Positions 38,220-46,084 of a DNA stretch of 58,189 nt are shown in pieces (the first letter of the stretch is position 1; each line of letters begins with the position of its first letter). The notes under the pieces were generated by a model. That model worked only from the letters and a program-made list of their open reading frames with translations. It was not told the DNA's origin and did not search any database. The DNA is taken from NCBI RefSeq assembly GCF_024708915.1, contig NZ_JANJXQ010000073.1:1-58189 (forward strand). The letters run 5' to 3'. This stretch comes from Thiobacillus sp. Lineage in GTDB: Bacteria; Pseudomonadota; Gammaproteobacteria; Burkholderiales; Thiobacillaceae. A program made the position numbers and the translations under genes.

Positions 38220-38396
38220 ATGAGTATGCGCGGACTGCAGCTCGGCGCCAGCGCCCTGATCGCCGTGGCGCTGGGCTTGATCGTGTCCGGCCTGGCGCAG
38301 GACCGGGCGTGGGTCTGGGGACTCGGCCTGATCGCCGTCGCAGCCGCGATGGTGATGTCCCTGGCCACGCGCTGGGCCGGGGACGGAATCGGGTAG
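38220..38396 (+). CDS. Mini membrane protein 3 paired with LctP permease 3
   Basis: A 58-residue ORF from ATG 38220 to TAG 38394-38396, starting MSMRGLQLGASALIAVALG and containing two hydrophobic helices with AQDRAWVWGLGL between them, then a short basic end. It shows the same pattern as mini protein 1 around AQ, Trp and LGL. It is too short to stand out by length alone; the repeated gene context is the main argument that it is real. Confidence 0.7.
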   Translation: MSMRGLQLGASALIAVALGLIVSGLAQDRAWVWGLGLIAVAAAMVMSLATRWAGDGIG

Positions 38397-38480
38397 GACG
38401 CGCGCATTGACACCGGCAAGGTTAAACTCAAGCCGGAAAGCATCACCTTATCGTTGCACCGCTGCTGGCCAGGAGATTTC

Positions 38481-38714
38481 ATGAACGTCGCGATCATCGG
38501 TCTGGAACACATGGGCATGGGCAAGAATCTGGTGAGAGCCGGCCATCGCGTCACCGCGTTCGATCTGTCCCGAGACGCCATGCAGGCCGCCGCCGAGGCC
38601 GGAACAGCAACGGCCGCATCGGGCCGGGAAGCGGTGGGCGATTTCGCGGGCCAGGACTTCAGCGGCATCATCAACTATCTTGCTTACGAAAACACGAACG
38701 AGGAGACACCATGA
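38481..38714 (+). pseudogene. 3-hydroxyisobutyrate-dehydrogenase-type gene with internal deletion
   Basis: The 77-codon ORF starts like HIBADH/MmsB (MNVAIIGLEHMGMGKNLVRA, then GHRVTAFDLSRDAMQAAAEAG), i.e. the NAD-binding start. After about 50 residues it jumps to the extreme C-terminal motif GQDFSGIINYL. More than 200 central residues, including the catalytic Lys domain, are missing while the frame stays open. ATG 38481 follows AGGAG. The stop overlaps the SDR start at 38711. Confidence 0.82.
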
Positions 38715-39457
38715 TGCTGCAGAACAAAACCGCGATCGTCACCGGCGCGGGCGCGGGCCTCGGCCGGGGCATCGCCCTGGCGTTCGCGCGCGAAGGCGCC
38801 AGCGTCGTCCTGGCCGACATTGCCGCCCAGGGCGGGCAGGAAACCCTCGATACGATTCACGCTTCCGGCGGCACCGCAATTTTCGTCCAGGGCGATGTGG
38901 CCGACCCCGCCTACCACGTGGAACTCGTGGCGCGCGCCAAGGCCGAGTACGGTCAGCTCGACATCGCCGTCAACAATGCCGGTATCAGCCACGATCTGGC
39001 GCCAGCGGCCGAGATTCCGATCGAGACCTGGGACCGGGTCATCCGGATCGACCTGTCGGGTGTGTTCTACGCGGTACACGCGCAGATTCCGGCCATGCTG
39101 GAGGCGGGCGGCGGCGCCATCGTCAACATGGCCAGCGTGGGCGGCGCGGTCGGCTCGGCTGGGCTCAGCCCCTATTGCAGCGCCAAGCACGGCGTCGTCG
39201 GTTTGACGAAGACGATCGCGCTCGACTACGCCGAACAGGGAATCCGCGCCAACGCGGTCGGCCCCGGCTTCATCAAGACCGATCTCATCAACTTCTTCCC
39301 GCCGGAAGAGCGCGCCAAGCTCGACAAGATCCATCCGCTCGGACGGATGGGCGAAGTGAGCGAGGTCGCCGAAATGGTGCTGTGGCTCGCCAGCCCCAAG
39401 GCCAGTTTCGTCACCGGTGCGTTCTTCCCGGTCGATGGCGGCACGCTGGCGCGCTGA
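38711..39457 (+). CDS. Short-chain dehydrogenase/reductase (FabG-like)
   Basis: A 248-residue classical SDR with the cofactor loop TGAGAGLGRG, acidic ADIAAQ after beta-2 (NAD preference), NNAGIS, catalytic Ser in NMASVGG and YCSAKHG as YxxxK. The C-terminus ASFVTGAFFPVDGG is typical. It is placed ahead of a p-cresol-methylhydroxylase-type enzyme, so oxidation of an alcohol or side-chain intermediate is plausible. Its first 38 bp recur at 31018. Confidence 0.92.
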   Translation: MMLQNKTAIVTGAGAGLGRGIALAFAREGASVVLADIAAQGGQETLDTIHASGGTAIFVQGDVADPAYHVELVARAKAEYGQLDIAVNNAGISHDLAPAAEIPIETWDRVIRIDLSGVFYAVHAQIPAMLEAGGGAIVNMASVGGAVGSAGLSPYCSAKHGVVGLTKTIALDYAEQGIRANAVGPGFIKTDLINFFPPEERAKLDKIHPLGRMGEVSEVAEMVLWLASPKASFVTGAFFPVDGGTLAR

Positions 39458-39474
39458 CACCGGGAGAATCGCAG

Positions 39475-39921
39475 ATGATCACACGCAGACGTTTCCTCCA
39501 GAGCGGCCTCGCGGTGAGCGGGCTGGCGTTCGGCGGGCCCGCGCTCGCAAGCTGGGCCGGCGCCGCCGGCCCACTGCCGGACGCATCGACGCCGCGCTTG
39601 GACGCGGCCCTCTACCAGCCCGACCTGCCGGCCAGCGCGGCCTTCGGCGCCGCGGCGCGCAGCCGCGGCGTCACCGCCCACGCCTTCGACGGCGACATCT
39701 CCGGACTCTGGACCGAAGGCGTGCTCGACGCCTGGTGGGCGCAGCCGACGGTGATCGCAGGCCTGACCACGTACCCGGCCTTGTTCCTGCTGGAACGGAT
39801 CGGCTGGGACCACGGCATGCGCGTGATCTCGCGCGGCGAGCCCGTGAGCAGCGGCGGCGAACAGCTCCATCCCTGGGTGATCGCGCCGCGCATCTCCAAC
39901 CTCGCAAGGAACCCGCGATGA
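39475..39921 (+). CDS. Tat-signal protein, PchX-like position, unknown function
   Basis: A 148-residue protein with a twin-arginine signal (TRRRFLQSGLAVSGLAFGG) and a mature part with SRGVTAHAFDGDISGLWTEG and WWAQPTVIAGLTTYPALFLLER. No catalytic motif is recognised. It overlaps the flavoprotein gene by ATGA. In Pseudomonas p-cresol operons a small gene of unknown role (pchX) also accompanies pchF, so an assembly or export helper is an inference from position. Confidence 0.75.
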   Translation: MITRRRFLQSGLAVSGLAFGGPALASWAGAAGPLPDASTPRLDAALYQPDLPASAAFGAAARSRGVTAHAFDGDISGLWTEGVLDAWWAQPTVIAGLTTYPALFLLERIGWDHGMRVISRGEPVSSGGEQLHPWVIAPRISNLARNPR

Positions 39922-41558
39922 AACTGCCCGCAGGCGTCAGCACGAAGGACTTCAATGCGGCGATGGCCGCGTTCCGCCGCATCGTCGGCGAGCAATGGGT
40001 GTTCACCAGCGACGAGGACGTGGCGCTCTACCGCGACGCGTACTCCGTGTCGTGGGACGAGGCCGACGAACTGGTGGCCTCCGCCGCCGTGGCGCCGGAA
40101 ACGGTCGAGCAGGTGCAGGCGGTGGTGCGCGCCGCGAATCAGCACAAGATTCCTCTGTTCGCCATCTCCACCGGCAAGAACCTCGGCTACGGCGGCTCGG
40201 CGCCCAACCTCTCCGGCAGCGTCATCGTCGACCTCAAGCGCATGAACAAGGTGATCGAGGTCGACGACAAGCGCAACTTCTGCATCGTCGAGCCGGGCGT
40301 GTCCTACTTCGACCTGTACCGGTACATCCAGGAACGCGGGCTCAAGGTGATGATGGACATCCCCGACCCGGGCTGGGGCAGTCCGCTCGGCAACGCGCTG
40401 GATCATGGCGTCGGCTACACCTGGGGCGAGTTTCGCGACCACTTCGGCGCCCACTGCGGCATGGAGGTGGTGCTGCCGGACGGCGAAGTCATGCGCACCG
40501 GCATGGCCGCCGTGCCGGGCGCCAAAACCTGGGGCGAAAACAAGTACGGTTACGGTCCCTACGTCGACGGTCTGTTCGCGCAATCGAACTTCGGCATCGT
40601 CACCAAGATGGGCTTCTGGATGATGCCCGAGCCCGAGCACTTCCTCTCGTGCCAGGTCTCGGTGCCGCGCTACCGCGACATCGTGCCGCTGGTCGACATC
40701 GTCAACTACCTGGAGGACCAGGGCCTGATCGGGAACCCGCGCTATTCATCGCCGCTGGACCTGATGACGCTGATGATGGAGCCCGAGCGGGTGCAGGCCG
40801 ACCAGGAACTGCTGGACATGCATGCCAGGCCGGGCGGCGCCAGCGCGGAAGAGTTCGAGAAGTACGCGCGCAGCCGCGGCATGGAGTACTGGCGCGTGCT
40901 GCTCAATTTCTACGGGCCGAAGGAAACGGTCTACGCCAACTGGAAGTACGCGCAGAAGAAGCTGGCCGGCATCGACGGCGTGAAGTTCGAGGAGGTCGAG
41001 TCCTACGCGCTGCCGCTCGACGAGGCGACCAAGAAGAAGGTGCACCACCAGGTCGCGCTCGGCATCCCGAACATGTCGATCTTCTCGATCGGCGCACGCT
41101 CCAGGGTCGTGCCGGACCCCCAGGATGGCCACGTCTGGCTCGGGTCGATCATCTCGCGCAGCGGCGAGGAACTGATCAAGGCGCACCAGGTGTTCGGCAA
41201 GGCGGTGCAGGAACTGGGCATCACCCCGGCGATCGTCGGCCCGTTCACCGCCCCGGCGTACTGGGTGCACCGCACCTTCATCTTCATGGTGCCGTTCTTC
41301 GTCTCGCGCAGCGACAAGGCGCGCAACGCCAAGGTCCGCGAGCAGTACGTGAAGCTGGTGGAACTGGCGGCACAGCACGGCTGGACCGAGTACCGCACCG
41401 GGCCGGCGTTCCAGGACGTCGTCGCCAAGACCTATTCGTTCAACGACAACGCGCTGCTGAAATTCCGGACCAGGCTCAAGGACGCGATCGACCCCAACGG
41501 GATCATCGCGCCCGGACGCGGCGGGATCTGGCCGAAGCGGTTCCGGGGGAAGGCATGA
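39918..41558 (+). CDS. p-Cresol methylhydroxylase/VAO-type flavoprotein subunit
   Basis: A 546-residue FAD enzyme of the vanillyl-alcohol-oxidase/PCMH family. The FAD-domain segments ISTGKNLGYGGSAPNLSG and VEPGVSYFDLYRYIQERGL, and the substrate-side GWGSPLGNALDHGVGYT are clear, as is the C-terminal IDPNGIIAPGRGGIWPKR. Family members dehydrogenate and hydrate 4-alkylphenols (p-cresol, eugenol, vanillyl alcohol). The adjacent cytochrome gene indicates a flavocytochrome dehydrogenase rather than an oxidase. I did not locate the covalent FAD residue with confidence. The exact phenolic substrate is not determinable. Confidence 0.88.
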   Translation: MKLPAGVSTKDFNAAMAAFRRIVGEQWVFTSDEDVALYRDAYSVSWDEADELVASAAVAPETVEQVQAVVRAANQHKIPLFAISTGKNLGYGGSAPNLSGSVIVDLKRMNKVIEVDDKRNFCIVEPGVSYFDLYRYIQERGLKVMMDIPDPGWGSPLGNALDHGVGYTWGEFRDHFGAHCGMEVVLPDGEVMRTGMAAVPGAKTWGENKYGYGPYVDGLFAQSNFGIVTKMGFWMMPEPEHFLSCQVSVPRYRDIVPLVDIVNYLEDQGLIGNPRYSSPLDLMTLMMEPERVQADQELLDMHARPGGASAEEFEKYARSRGMEYWRVLLNFYGPKETVYANWKYAQKKLAGIDGVKFEEVESYALPLDEATKKKVHHQVALGIPNMSIFSIGARSRVVPDPQDGHVWLGSIISRSGEELIKAHQVFGKAVQELGITPAIVGPFTAPAYWVHRTFIFMVPFFVSRSDKARNAKVREQYVKLVELAAQHGWTEYRTGPAFQDVVAKTYSFNDNALLKFRTRLKDAIDPNGIIAPGRGGIWPKRFRGKA

Positions 41559-41929
41559 TGAAATCGGCACTGCTGATCGCCGCCGCGGCGGCGCTGACCT
41601 TCGGCTCGTCGCCGAGCCTGGCACAGGAAGCCGCGAAGCCGCACGACCCGGCGCAAATCGAGCGCGGCCGCGCGATCTACCAGCAATGGTGCGTGTCCTG
41701 TCACGGCGCCGGCCCCGGACATCCCGGCACCCAGGCACTGGAATTCCGCTACCAGGGCGCCGTTCCGGCCGCACTGGCCGAACGCCCCGGACTGACGCCG
41801 GAGCTGGTCGCGGTGTTTGTGCGCCACGGCATCTCGATCATGCCCTTCTTCCGCAAGACCGAGATCAACGACGCGGAACTCGCCGATCTCGGTGCCTATC
41901 TGGCACGCGACACGGCCGGCACGGAATAG
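41555..41929 (+). CDS. Cytochrome c subunit of the PCMH-type flavocytochrome
   Basis: A 124-residue periplasmic monohaem cytochrome with signal peptide (LLIAAAAALTFGSSPSLAQE), haem site WCVSCHGAGPGHPGT and distal Met in GISIMPFFRKTEI, a segment characteristic of PCMH cytochrome subunits. It overlaps the flavoprotein gene by ATGA. It should accept electrons from FAD and deliver them to the respiratory chain, possibly to the oxidase encoded from 42541. Confidence 0.9.
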   Translation: MMKSALLIAAAAALTFGSSPSLAQEAAKPHDPAQIERGRAIYQQWCVSCHGAGPGHPGTQALEFRYQGAVPAALAERPGLTPELVAVFVRHGISIMPFFRKTEINDAELADLGAYLARDTAGTE

Positions 41930-41944
41930 GGTCTGTTTCGTTCT

Positions 41945-42340
41945 ATTTGGAACTGACTCACCGGTCGCCAAATATAGGCGACCGATGTCGGCCCAATCGG
42001 CTTGCAGACGCTCAGGGCCGGAGGTCTGCCGCGTCCGTTCGTGCGCCGCCCTGATCTCGACTTCCAGCCGCGCATTGGCCTGCGCTCGGGTGACGGCGGG
42101 CGTATCCGCCAAGCGCGGTAACCGCTCTCCGAAACATCCAGCACCCGGCACATGGCCGCCCGCACCCAGTTGTCCAGGCTGCTTTCGGGATCGAGCGCCG
42201 CTTCGCCGCCCTCCCTGCCGGCATGCCTGTCGCCTCCACCCGCTTGACGGCCGCCGCCCGAAATTCGGGCGTGTAGTTCCCCTTCGTCTCCGTTCCATTC
42301 TCGCCCTCCGGATCGTCAATTACACGATCCGCCGGACGCC
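41945..42340 (-). pseudogene. IS3-family transposase remnant (OrfA/OrfB pieces fused)
   Basis: Minus-strand frames read ETKGNYTPEFRAAAVKRVEA (OrfA helix-turn-helix start) and then, in another frame, MCRVLDVSESGYRAW and RANARLEVEIRAAHERTRQT-like OrfB N-terminal sequence. The middle of OrfA, the frameshift window and the whole DDE integrase domain are missing. No terminal inverted repeats were identified. It separates the PCMH genes from the oxidase operon. Confidence 0.75.
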
Positions 42341-42402
42341 ATCCTTTTCGGCTTGCCTCACACATCGGGGCCGGGCTGCGGGCGTCAAGCCTCTGGAATT
42401 TG

Positions 42403-42417
42403 TATCACAGTGTGATA
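42403..42417. promoter_or_regulatory. 15-bp perfect palindrome at the oxidase operon promoter
   Basis: TATCACAGTGTGATA is a perfect dyad around a central G. It overlaps a TATAAAT box at 42416-42422 that could serve as a -10 element for the cbb3 genes, which suggests repressor control. It is not an FNR site (no TTGAT-N4-ATCAA), and half-sites are in the reverse order to CRP. Confidence 0.5.
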
Positions 42418-42540
42418 TAAATAAAACCGGCAGGCCAGGGGCTGGAATTCAGGGGTTGCGGATCAGGGGAGACAGAACGGTAGCGCCGCGTTTCATGAAT
42501 GCATGAGGCGCGGCGCAACCGCACGGAGGAACACGTATTC

Positions 42541-44196
42541 ATGGACAGTGCCATTCTTAGCCTCCTGAGCGCCTTCCTGATATCGATCATCGCCCTGTTT
42601 GCCTTCATCTGGTCGCTGCGCAAGGGCCTGCTGGTCGAGAATCCCAAGGCTGCTTCCGCCATCTTCGTCTCCGGCGAAATCGGCCATGCCGACGATCCGG
42701 CGCTGGGCCAGGTCGGGCACAGGCGCTTTCAGGCCGTGGCGGCCGAGCCAGGCGACTCCGTCCACCCGCCGGACGCCCAGGAGATCGAGGACCGCATCGT
42801 CGCCGACCGCTCCAGCGCGTTTCCGGTTTTCATGTTCGTCGCCTTTGCCTGCATGTGGCTGTTGTTCGGCGGCATCGCCGGCCTCACGGCCTCGCTCAAG
42901 CTGCACTGGCCCGACTGGCTGGTGAGCGAGGCCTGGATGACCTTCGGGCGCATCCGCACCGTGCACCTGACGGCCGTGCTCTACGGCTGGATCACCAACG
43001 CCGAGCTGGGCATCATCATCTGGCTCATGCCGCGCCTGATGCGCCGGCCGCTGATCGGCCCGATGTGGATCATGATCGGCGGCGCGCTGGTCAACGTGGC
43101 CGTTGCCAGCGCCGTCGGCGCCATCGGCATCGGCTGGACCGATGGTCTGGAGTATCTGGAGATGCCCTGGCAGATCGGCATCTTCTTTGCCGCCGGCATG
43201 GTCTGCATCATCGGCCCGGTGCTCTACACGCTGGTCAACCGCAAGACCGAGTCGCTGTACGTGACGAGCTGGTATCACATTGCGGCCCTGCTGTGGATCA
43301 CCACGCTGTTCATCGTCGGCAAGCTGCCGGGGGTGCACTTCGGCGTGCAGCAGGCGACGATGAACTGGTGGTATGGCCACAACGTGCTGGGGCTGTGGTT
43401 CACGCCGGTGGCCGTTGGCGCCATCTATTACTTCCTGCCCAAGATCATTGCGCGGCCCATCAGGTCGTACAACCTGTCCATTCTGGGCTTCTGGACGCTG
43501 GCTTTTTTCTACGCCCAGGTCGGCGGACACCATCTGGTGGGCGGGCCGGTGCCGGGCTGGCTGGTCACGCTGTCCATCGTGCAGAGCATGATGATGATCG
43601 TGCCGGTGCTGGCCTTCTCGATCAACATGGCGCTGACGATGCGCGGACGCATGCGCCTTGCGCTGTATTCGCCCACGCTGCGCTTCATGATGTTCGGCGG
43701 CCTGATGTACATGCTGTCGTCGCTGCAGGGCTCGTTCGAGGCCCTGCGCTCGGTACAGCAGGTGGCGCACTTCACCCATTTCACCGTGGCGCACGCCCAT
43801 CTGGGCGCCTACGGCTTCGTCACCATGGTGCTGTTTGGCGCCATCTATTTCATGATGCCGCGCATCCTGCATTGGGAATGGCCCTTCCCCAGGCTGATCT
43901 CCTGGCACTTCTGGCTCGCGGCCGTCGGCATCCTGATCTATTTCGGTGGCCTCACCTACGGCGGCTGGCTGCAGGGGCTGGCCATGCTGGATGCGTCCCG
44001 GCCCTTCATGGACTCGGTCGCCGTGACCATTCCGTGGCTGCAATGGCGCAGTGTGGGCGGCACCCTGATGGTGGCCAGCCACCTGATTTTCGTCGGCCAC
44101 TTCCTGGCCATGGCGCTGCGCTTCGGCCCCGATCGGGCCGGTGCCGCGCTGTTCGCGCCGCAGCCCCAGGCCGGGGGGGTGGCTCATGGAGAATGA
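42541..44196 (+). CDS. ccoN: cbb3-type oxidase subunit I with CcoS-like N-terminal extension
   Basis: A 551-residue haem-copper oxidase catalytic subunit. Residues 1-30 form an extra helix followed by FIWSLRKGLLVENPKAASA, resembling the small assembly protein CcoS, then a 60-residue loop leads to the standard CcoN core. Ligand motifs include TVHLTAVLYGW, MNWWYGHNVLGLWFTP, AQVGGHHLVGGP and HFTHFTVAHAHLGAYGF. It should reduce O2 at the inner membrane. ATG 42541 gives the extension; it overlaps ccoO by 11 bp at the end. Confidence 0.92.
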   Translation: MDSAILSLLSAFLISIIALFAFIWSLRKGLLVENPKAASAIFVSGEIGHADDPALGQVGHRRFQAVAAEPGDSVHPPDAQEIEDRIVADRSSAFPVFMFVAFACMWLLFGGIAGLTASLKLHWPDWLVSEAWMTFGRIRTVHLTAVLYGWITNAELGIIIWLMPRLMRRPLIGPMWIMIGGALVNVAVASAVGAIGIGWTDGLEYLEMPWQIGIFFAAGMVCIIGPVLYTLVNRKTESLYVTSWYHIAALLWITTLFIVGKLPGVHFGVQQATMNWWYGHNVLGLWFTPVAVGAIYYFLPKIIARPIRSYNLSILGFWTLAFFYAQVGGHHLVGGPVPGWLVTLSIVQSMMMIVPVLAFSINMALTMRGRMRLALYSPTLRFMMFGGLMYMLSSLQGSFEALRSVQQVAHFTHFTVAHAHLGAYGFVTMVLFGAIYFMMPRILHWEWPFPRLISWHFWLAAVGILIYFGGLTYGGWLQGLAMLDASRPFMDSVAVTIPWLQWRSVGGTLMVASHLIFVGHFLAMALRFGPDRAGAALFAPQPQAGGVAHGE

Positions 44197-44833
44197 ATCC
44201 AAACTGGCCGCCGGCGCCATGGTCACTTTCGCCATCGCCGTCTCGGCGCTGGTGATCCTGCCCTACATCCAGGTGCGCGACGTCAAGCCGCCCGAGGGGC
44301 TCAAACCCTATACCAGCGCCGAGCTGCGCGGGCGTGCGGTCTATATCGCCAACGGCTGCATGTACTGCCACAGCCAGCAGCCGCGCTCCGAGAGCTTTGC
44401 GCCGGACGCCAAGCGCGGCTGGGGCCGCGCTTCGGTACCGGGCGACTACTACTACGACAGGCCGCACCTGCTGGGCAGCATGCGTACCGGGCCGGATCTG
44501 CTCAATATCGGCGTGCGCCAGCCCAGCAAGGACTGGCACCTGGGCCACCTGTACCAGCCGCGCGCCTATGTGCCCGGCTCGATCATGCCGCCCTATCCCT
44601 ATCTGTTCGATGTCAAGGACAGGCTCGATCCGGGCGAGGAGGCCATCAATCTGCCGCCGGGCATCGCGCCGGCGGGCAAGGTGGTGGTGGCCAAGCCCGA
44701 GATGCAGGACCTGGTGAAGTATCTGCTGTCGCTGAAGCGCGAATATCCCATCCTGCCGCCCGAGCCCCATGCGGCCCCCGGCGCCCAGCCATCCTCTGCG
44801 CCGCCGGCCGACAAGCCGGGTCCGCTGCAATGA
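44186..44833 (+). CDS. ccoO: cbb3-type oxidase monohaem cytochrome c subunit
   Basis: A 215-residue membrane-anchored cytochrome (anchor GAMVTFAIAVSALVILPYIQ) with the haem site NGCMYCHSQQPRS and the CcoO signature WGRASVPGDYYYDRPHLLGSMRTGPDL, plus the distal ligand region VPGSIMPPYPYLF. A Pro/Ala-rich tail follows. It passes electrons from the CcoP-like subunit to CcoN. The start lies inside the ccoN end and the stop overlaps the next start as ATGA. Confidence 0.95.
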   Translation: MENESKLAAGAMVTFAIAVSALVILPYIQVRDVKPPEGLKPYTSAELRGRAVYIANGCMYCHSQQPRSESFAPDAKRGWGRASVPGDYYYDRPHLLGSMRTGPDLLNIGVRQPSKDWHLGHLYQPRAYVPGSIMPPYPYLFDVKDRLDPGEEAINLPPGIAPAGKVVVAKPEMQDLVKYLLSLKREYPILPPEPHAAPGAQPSSAPPADKPGPLQ

Positions 44834-45441
44834 AAAGGACCGTCGCGATGAGCCAAGACCCGGACACACGCGCGCAACGGCGCGAAAACATCGATCCAGA
44901 AGAAGCCATCCGGCCCATGCCGCTGGTCATCCTGCTGGTGGTGGTCTTCATGGTGCTGTGGGCAGTGGGTTACATTCTGTACACCGAACCCTTGGATCTA
45001 TCCCGCTATGGAGACCAGCGCACCGTGGCCGAACTCTCCGGCCCCGCACCCGCCGCGCCGGGTGCGGCCGTCGACGGCAAGGCCTTGTTCGCCGCGCAAT
45101 GCGTCGCCTGTCACCAGGCCACGGGCATGGGCCTGCCGGGCGTGTTCCCGCCGCTCGATGGCTCGGAATGGGTGCAGGGTGACACACGCGTGCTGGCCAA
45201 CATCCTGCTGCACGGCATCACGGGCGATCTCATCGTCAAGGGCAGCAAGTACGCGGGCGCCATGCCCAGCTTTCAGCATTTGAGCGACGCCGAGCTCGCG
45301 GCCATCGCCAGCTACATCCGCGGCAACTGGTCCAACAAGGCCGGGGCCGTGCAGCCCGATCTGTTTGCCGAGGCGCGCCAGGAAGGCAGCCGCACCACGC
45401 CGTTCGAGGGCGAGGCCGCGCTCAAGACCCTGCAGAAGTGA
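44830..45441 (+). CDS. CcoP-like monohaem cytochrome c
   Basis: A 203-residue protein with an N-terminal membrane helix (LVILLVVVFMVLWAVGYILY) and a single cytochrome c domain: haem site AAQCVACHQATGMGLPGVFP and distal Met in AGAMPSFQHLSD. Canonical CcoP has two CxxCH motifs; only one is present here, and the domain looks more like the c domain of caa3-type or nitric-oxide-reductase-like partners. Position after ccoO indicates it is the electron entry subunit. Confidence 0.88.
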   Translation: MKRTVAMSQDPDTRAQRRENIDPEEAIRPMPLVILLVVVFMVLWAVGYILYTEPLDLSRYGDQRTVAELSGPAPAAPGAAVDGKALFAAQCVACHQATGMGLPGVFPPLDGSEWVQGDTRVLANILLHGITGDLIVKGSKYAGAMPSFQHLSDAELAAIASYIRGNWSNKAGAVQPDLFAEARQEGSRTTPFEGEAALKTLQK

Positions 45442-45448
45442 TGCGGCC

Positions 45449-46084
45449 ATGCTGCGTACCGTCCTGCTCTGCGTCCTGTTCCTGCTTGGCGGCTGGGCGG
45501 CCGCCCGCTGGCTGACCTGCGATTTTCAGGTCTGGACGGACGAGGGCGCGCGCCGCCTGGAGGTGGCCTTGCGCCCCGTCCCGGTGCCGCCGGTGGCGGT
45601 GCAAGGCCCCGCCGTGACGGCGCCGGACCTGCCCGCGTTGCTGACTACCGATGGCGGCGCCACGATAGTGGATTTCATCTACACCCATTGCGAGACCCTG
45701 TGCCTGTCCCTGGGCAGCAGCTTCCAGCAGCTGCAAGCCGCCCTGCAGGCCGACCGGACGGCAGGCCACACGCCCGGGGTCAGGCTGCTGTCCATCAGTT
45801 TCGACGGTGCGCGCGACGACCCCGCCGCCCTGCAGGCCTATGCGCGCGGCCTGCGCGCCGACCCGGCGCTGTGGCGCTTCGTGCGCGTGCCGGACGGCGC
45901 GCAGCAGCGGGCGCTGCTGCGCCGCCTGGGCGTGGTCGTGGTGCCCGACGGCCGGGGCAACTACGAACACAACGCCGCCCTGCTGGTGTTCGACGCGCGC
46001 GGCCGCATGGTGCGCATCTTCGATATGGCCGAACAGCAGATGGCGCTGGACTATGCGCGCCACCTGGCGCGGAGGCCGCAATGA
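45449..46084 (+). CDS. SCO1/SenC-family copper chaperone
   Basis: A 211-residue membrane-anchored thioredoxin-fold protein. The copper-binding CxxxC appears as YTHCETLCLSLG and the distal His as NYEHNAALLVFD. The usual CPxxCP prolines are absent, a divergent variant. The anchor is LLCVLFLLGGWAAARWL. It probably delivers Cu to the CuB centre of the adjacent oxidase. It starts 7 bp after the ccoP-like gene and overlaps the next gene by ATGA. Confidence 0.88.
   Translation: MLRTVLLCVLFLLGGWAAARWLTCDFQVWTDEGARRLEVALRPVPVPPVAVQGPAVTAPDLPALLTTDGGATIVDFIYTHCETLCLSLGSSFQQLQAALQADRTAGHTPGVRLLSISFDGARDDPAALQAYARGLRADPALWRFVRVPDGAQQRALLRRLGVVVVPDGRGNYEHNAALLVFDARGRMVRIFDMAEQQMALDYARHLARRPQ

Noticed and set aside
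36329..38410. 693-codon plus-strand ORF
   Set aside because: Runs in the wrong frame through mini gene 2 and LctP permease 3; Arg/Ala/Gly-rich with no domain.
42403..42417. FNR or CRP site at the oxidase promoter
   Set aside because: The half-sites are neither TTGAT-N4-ATCAA nor TGTGA-N6-TCACA; the order TCACA then TGTGA is reversed.
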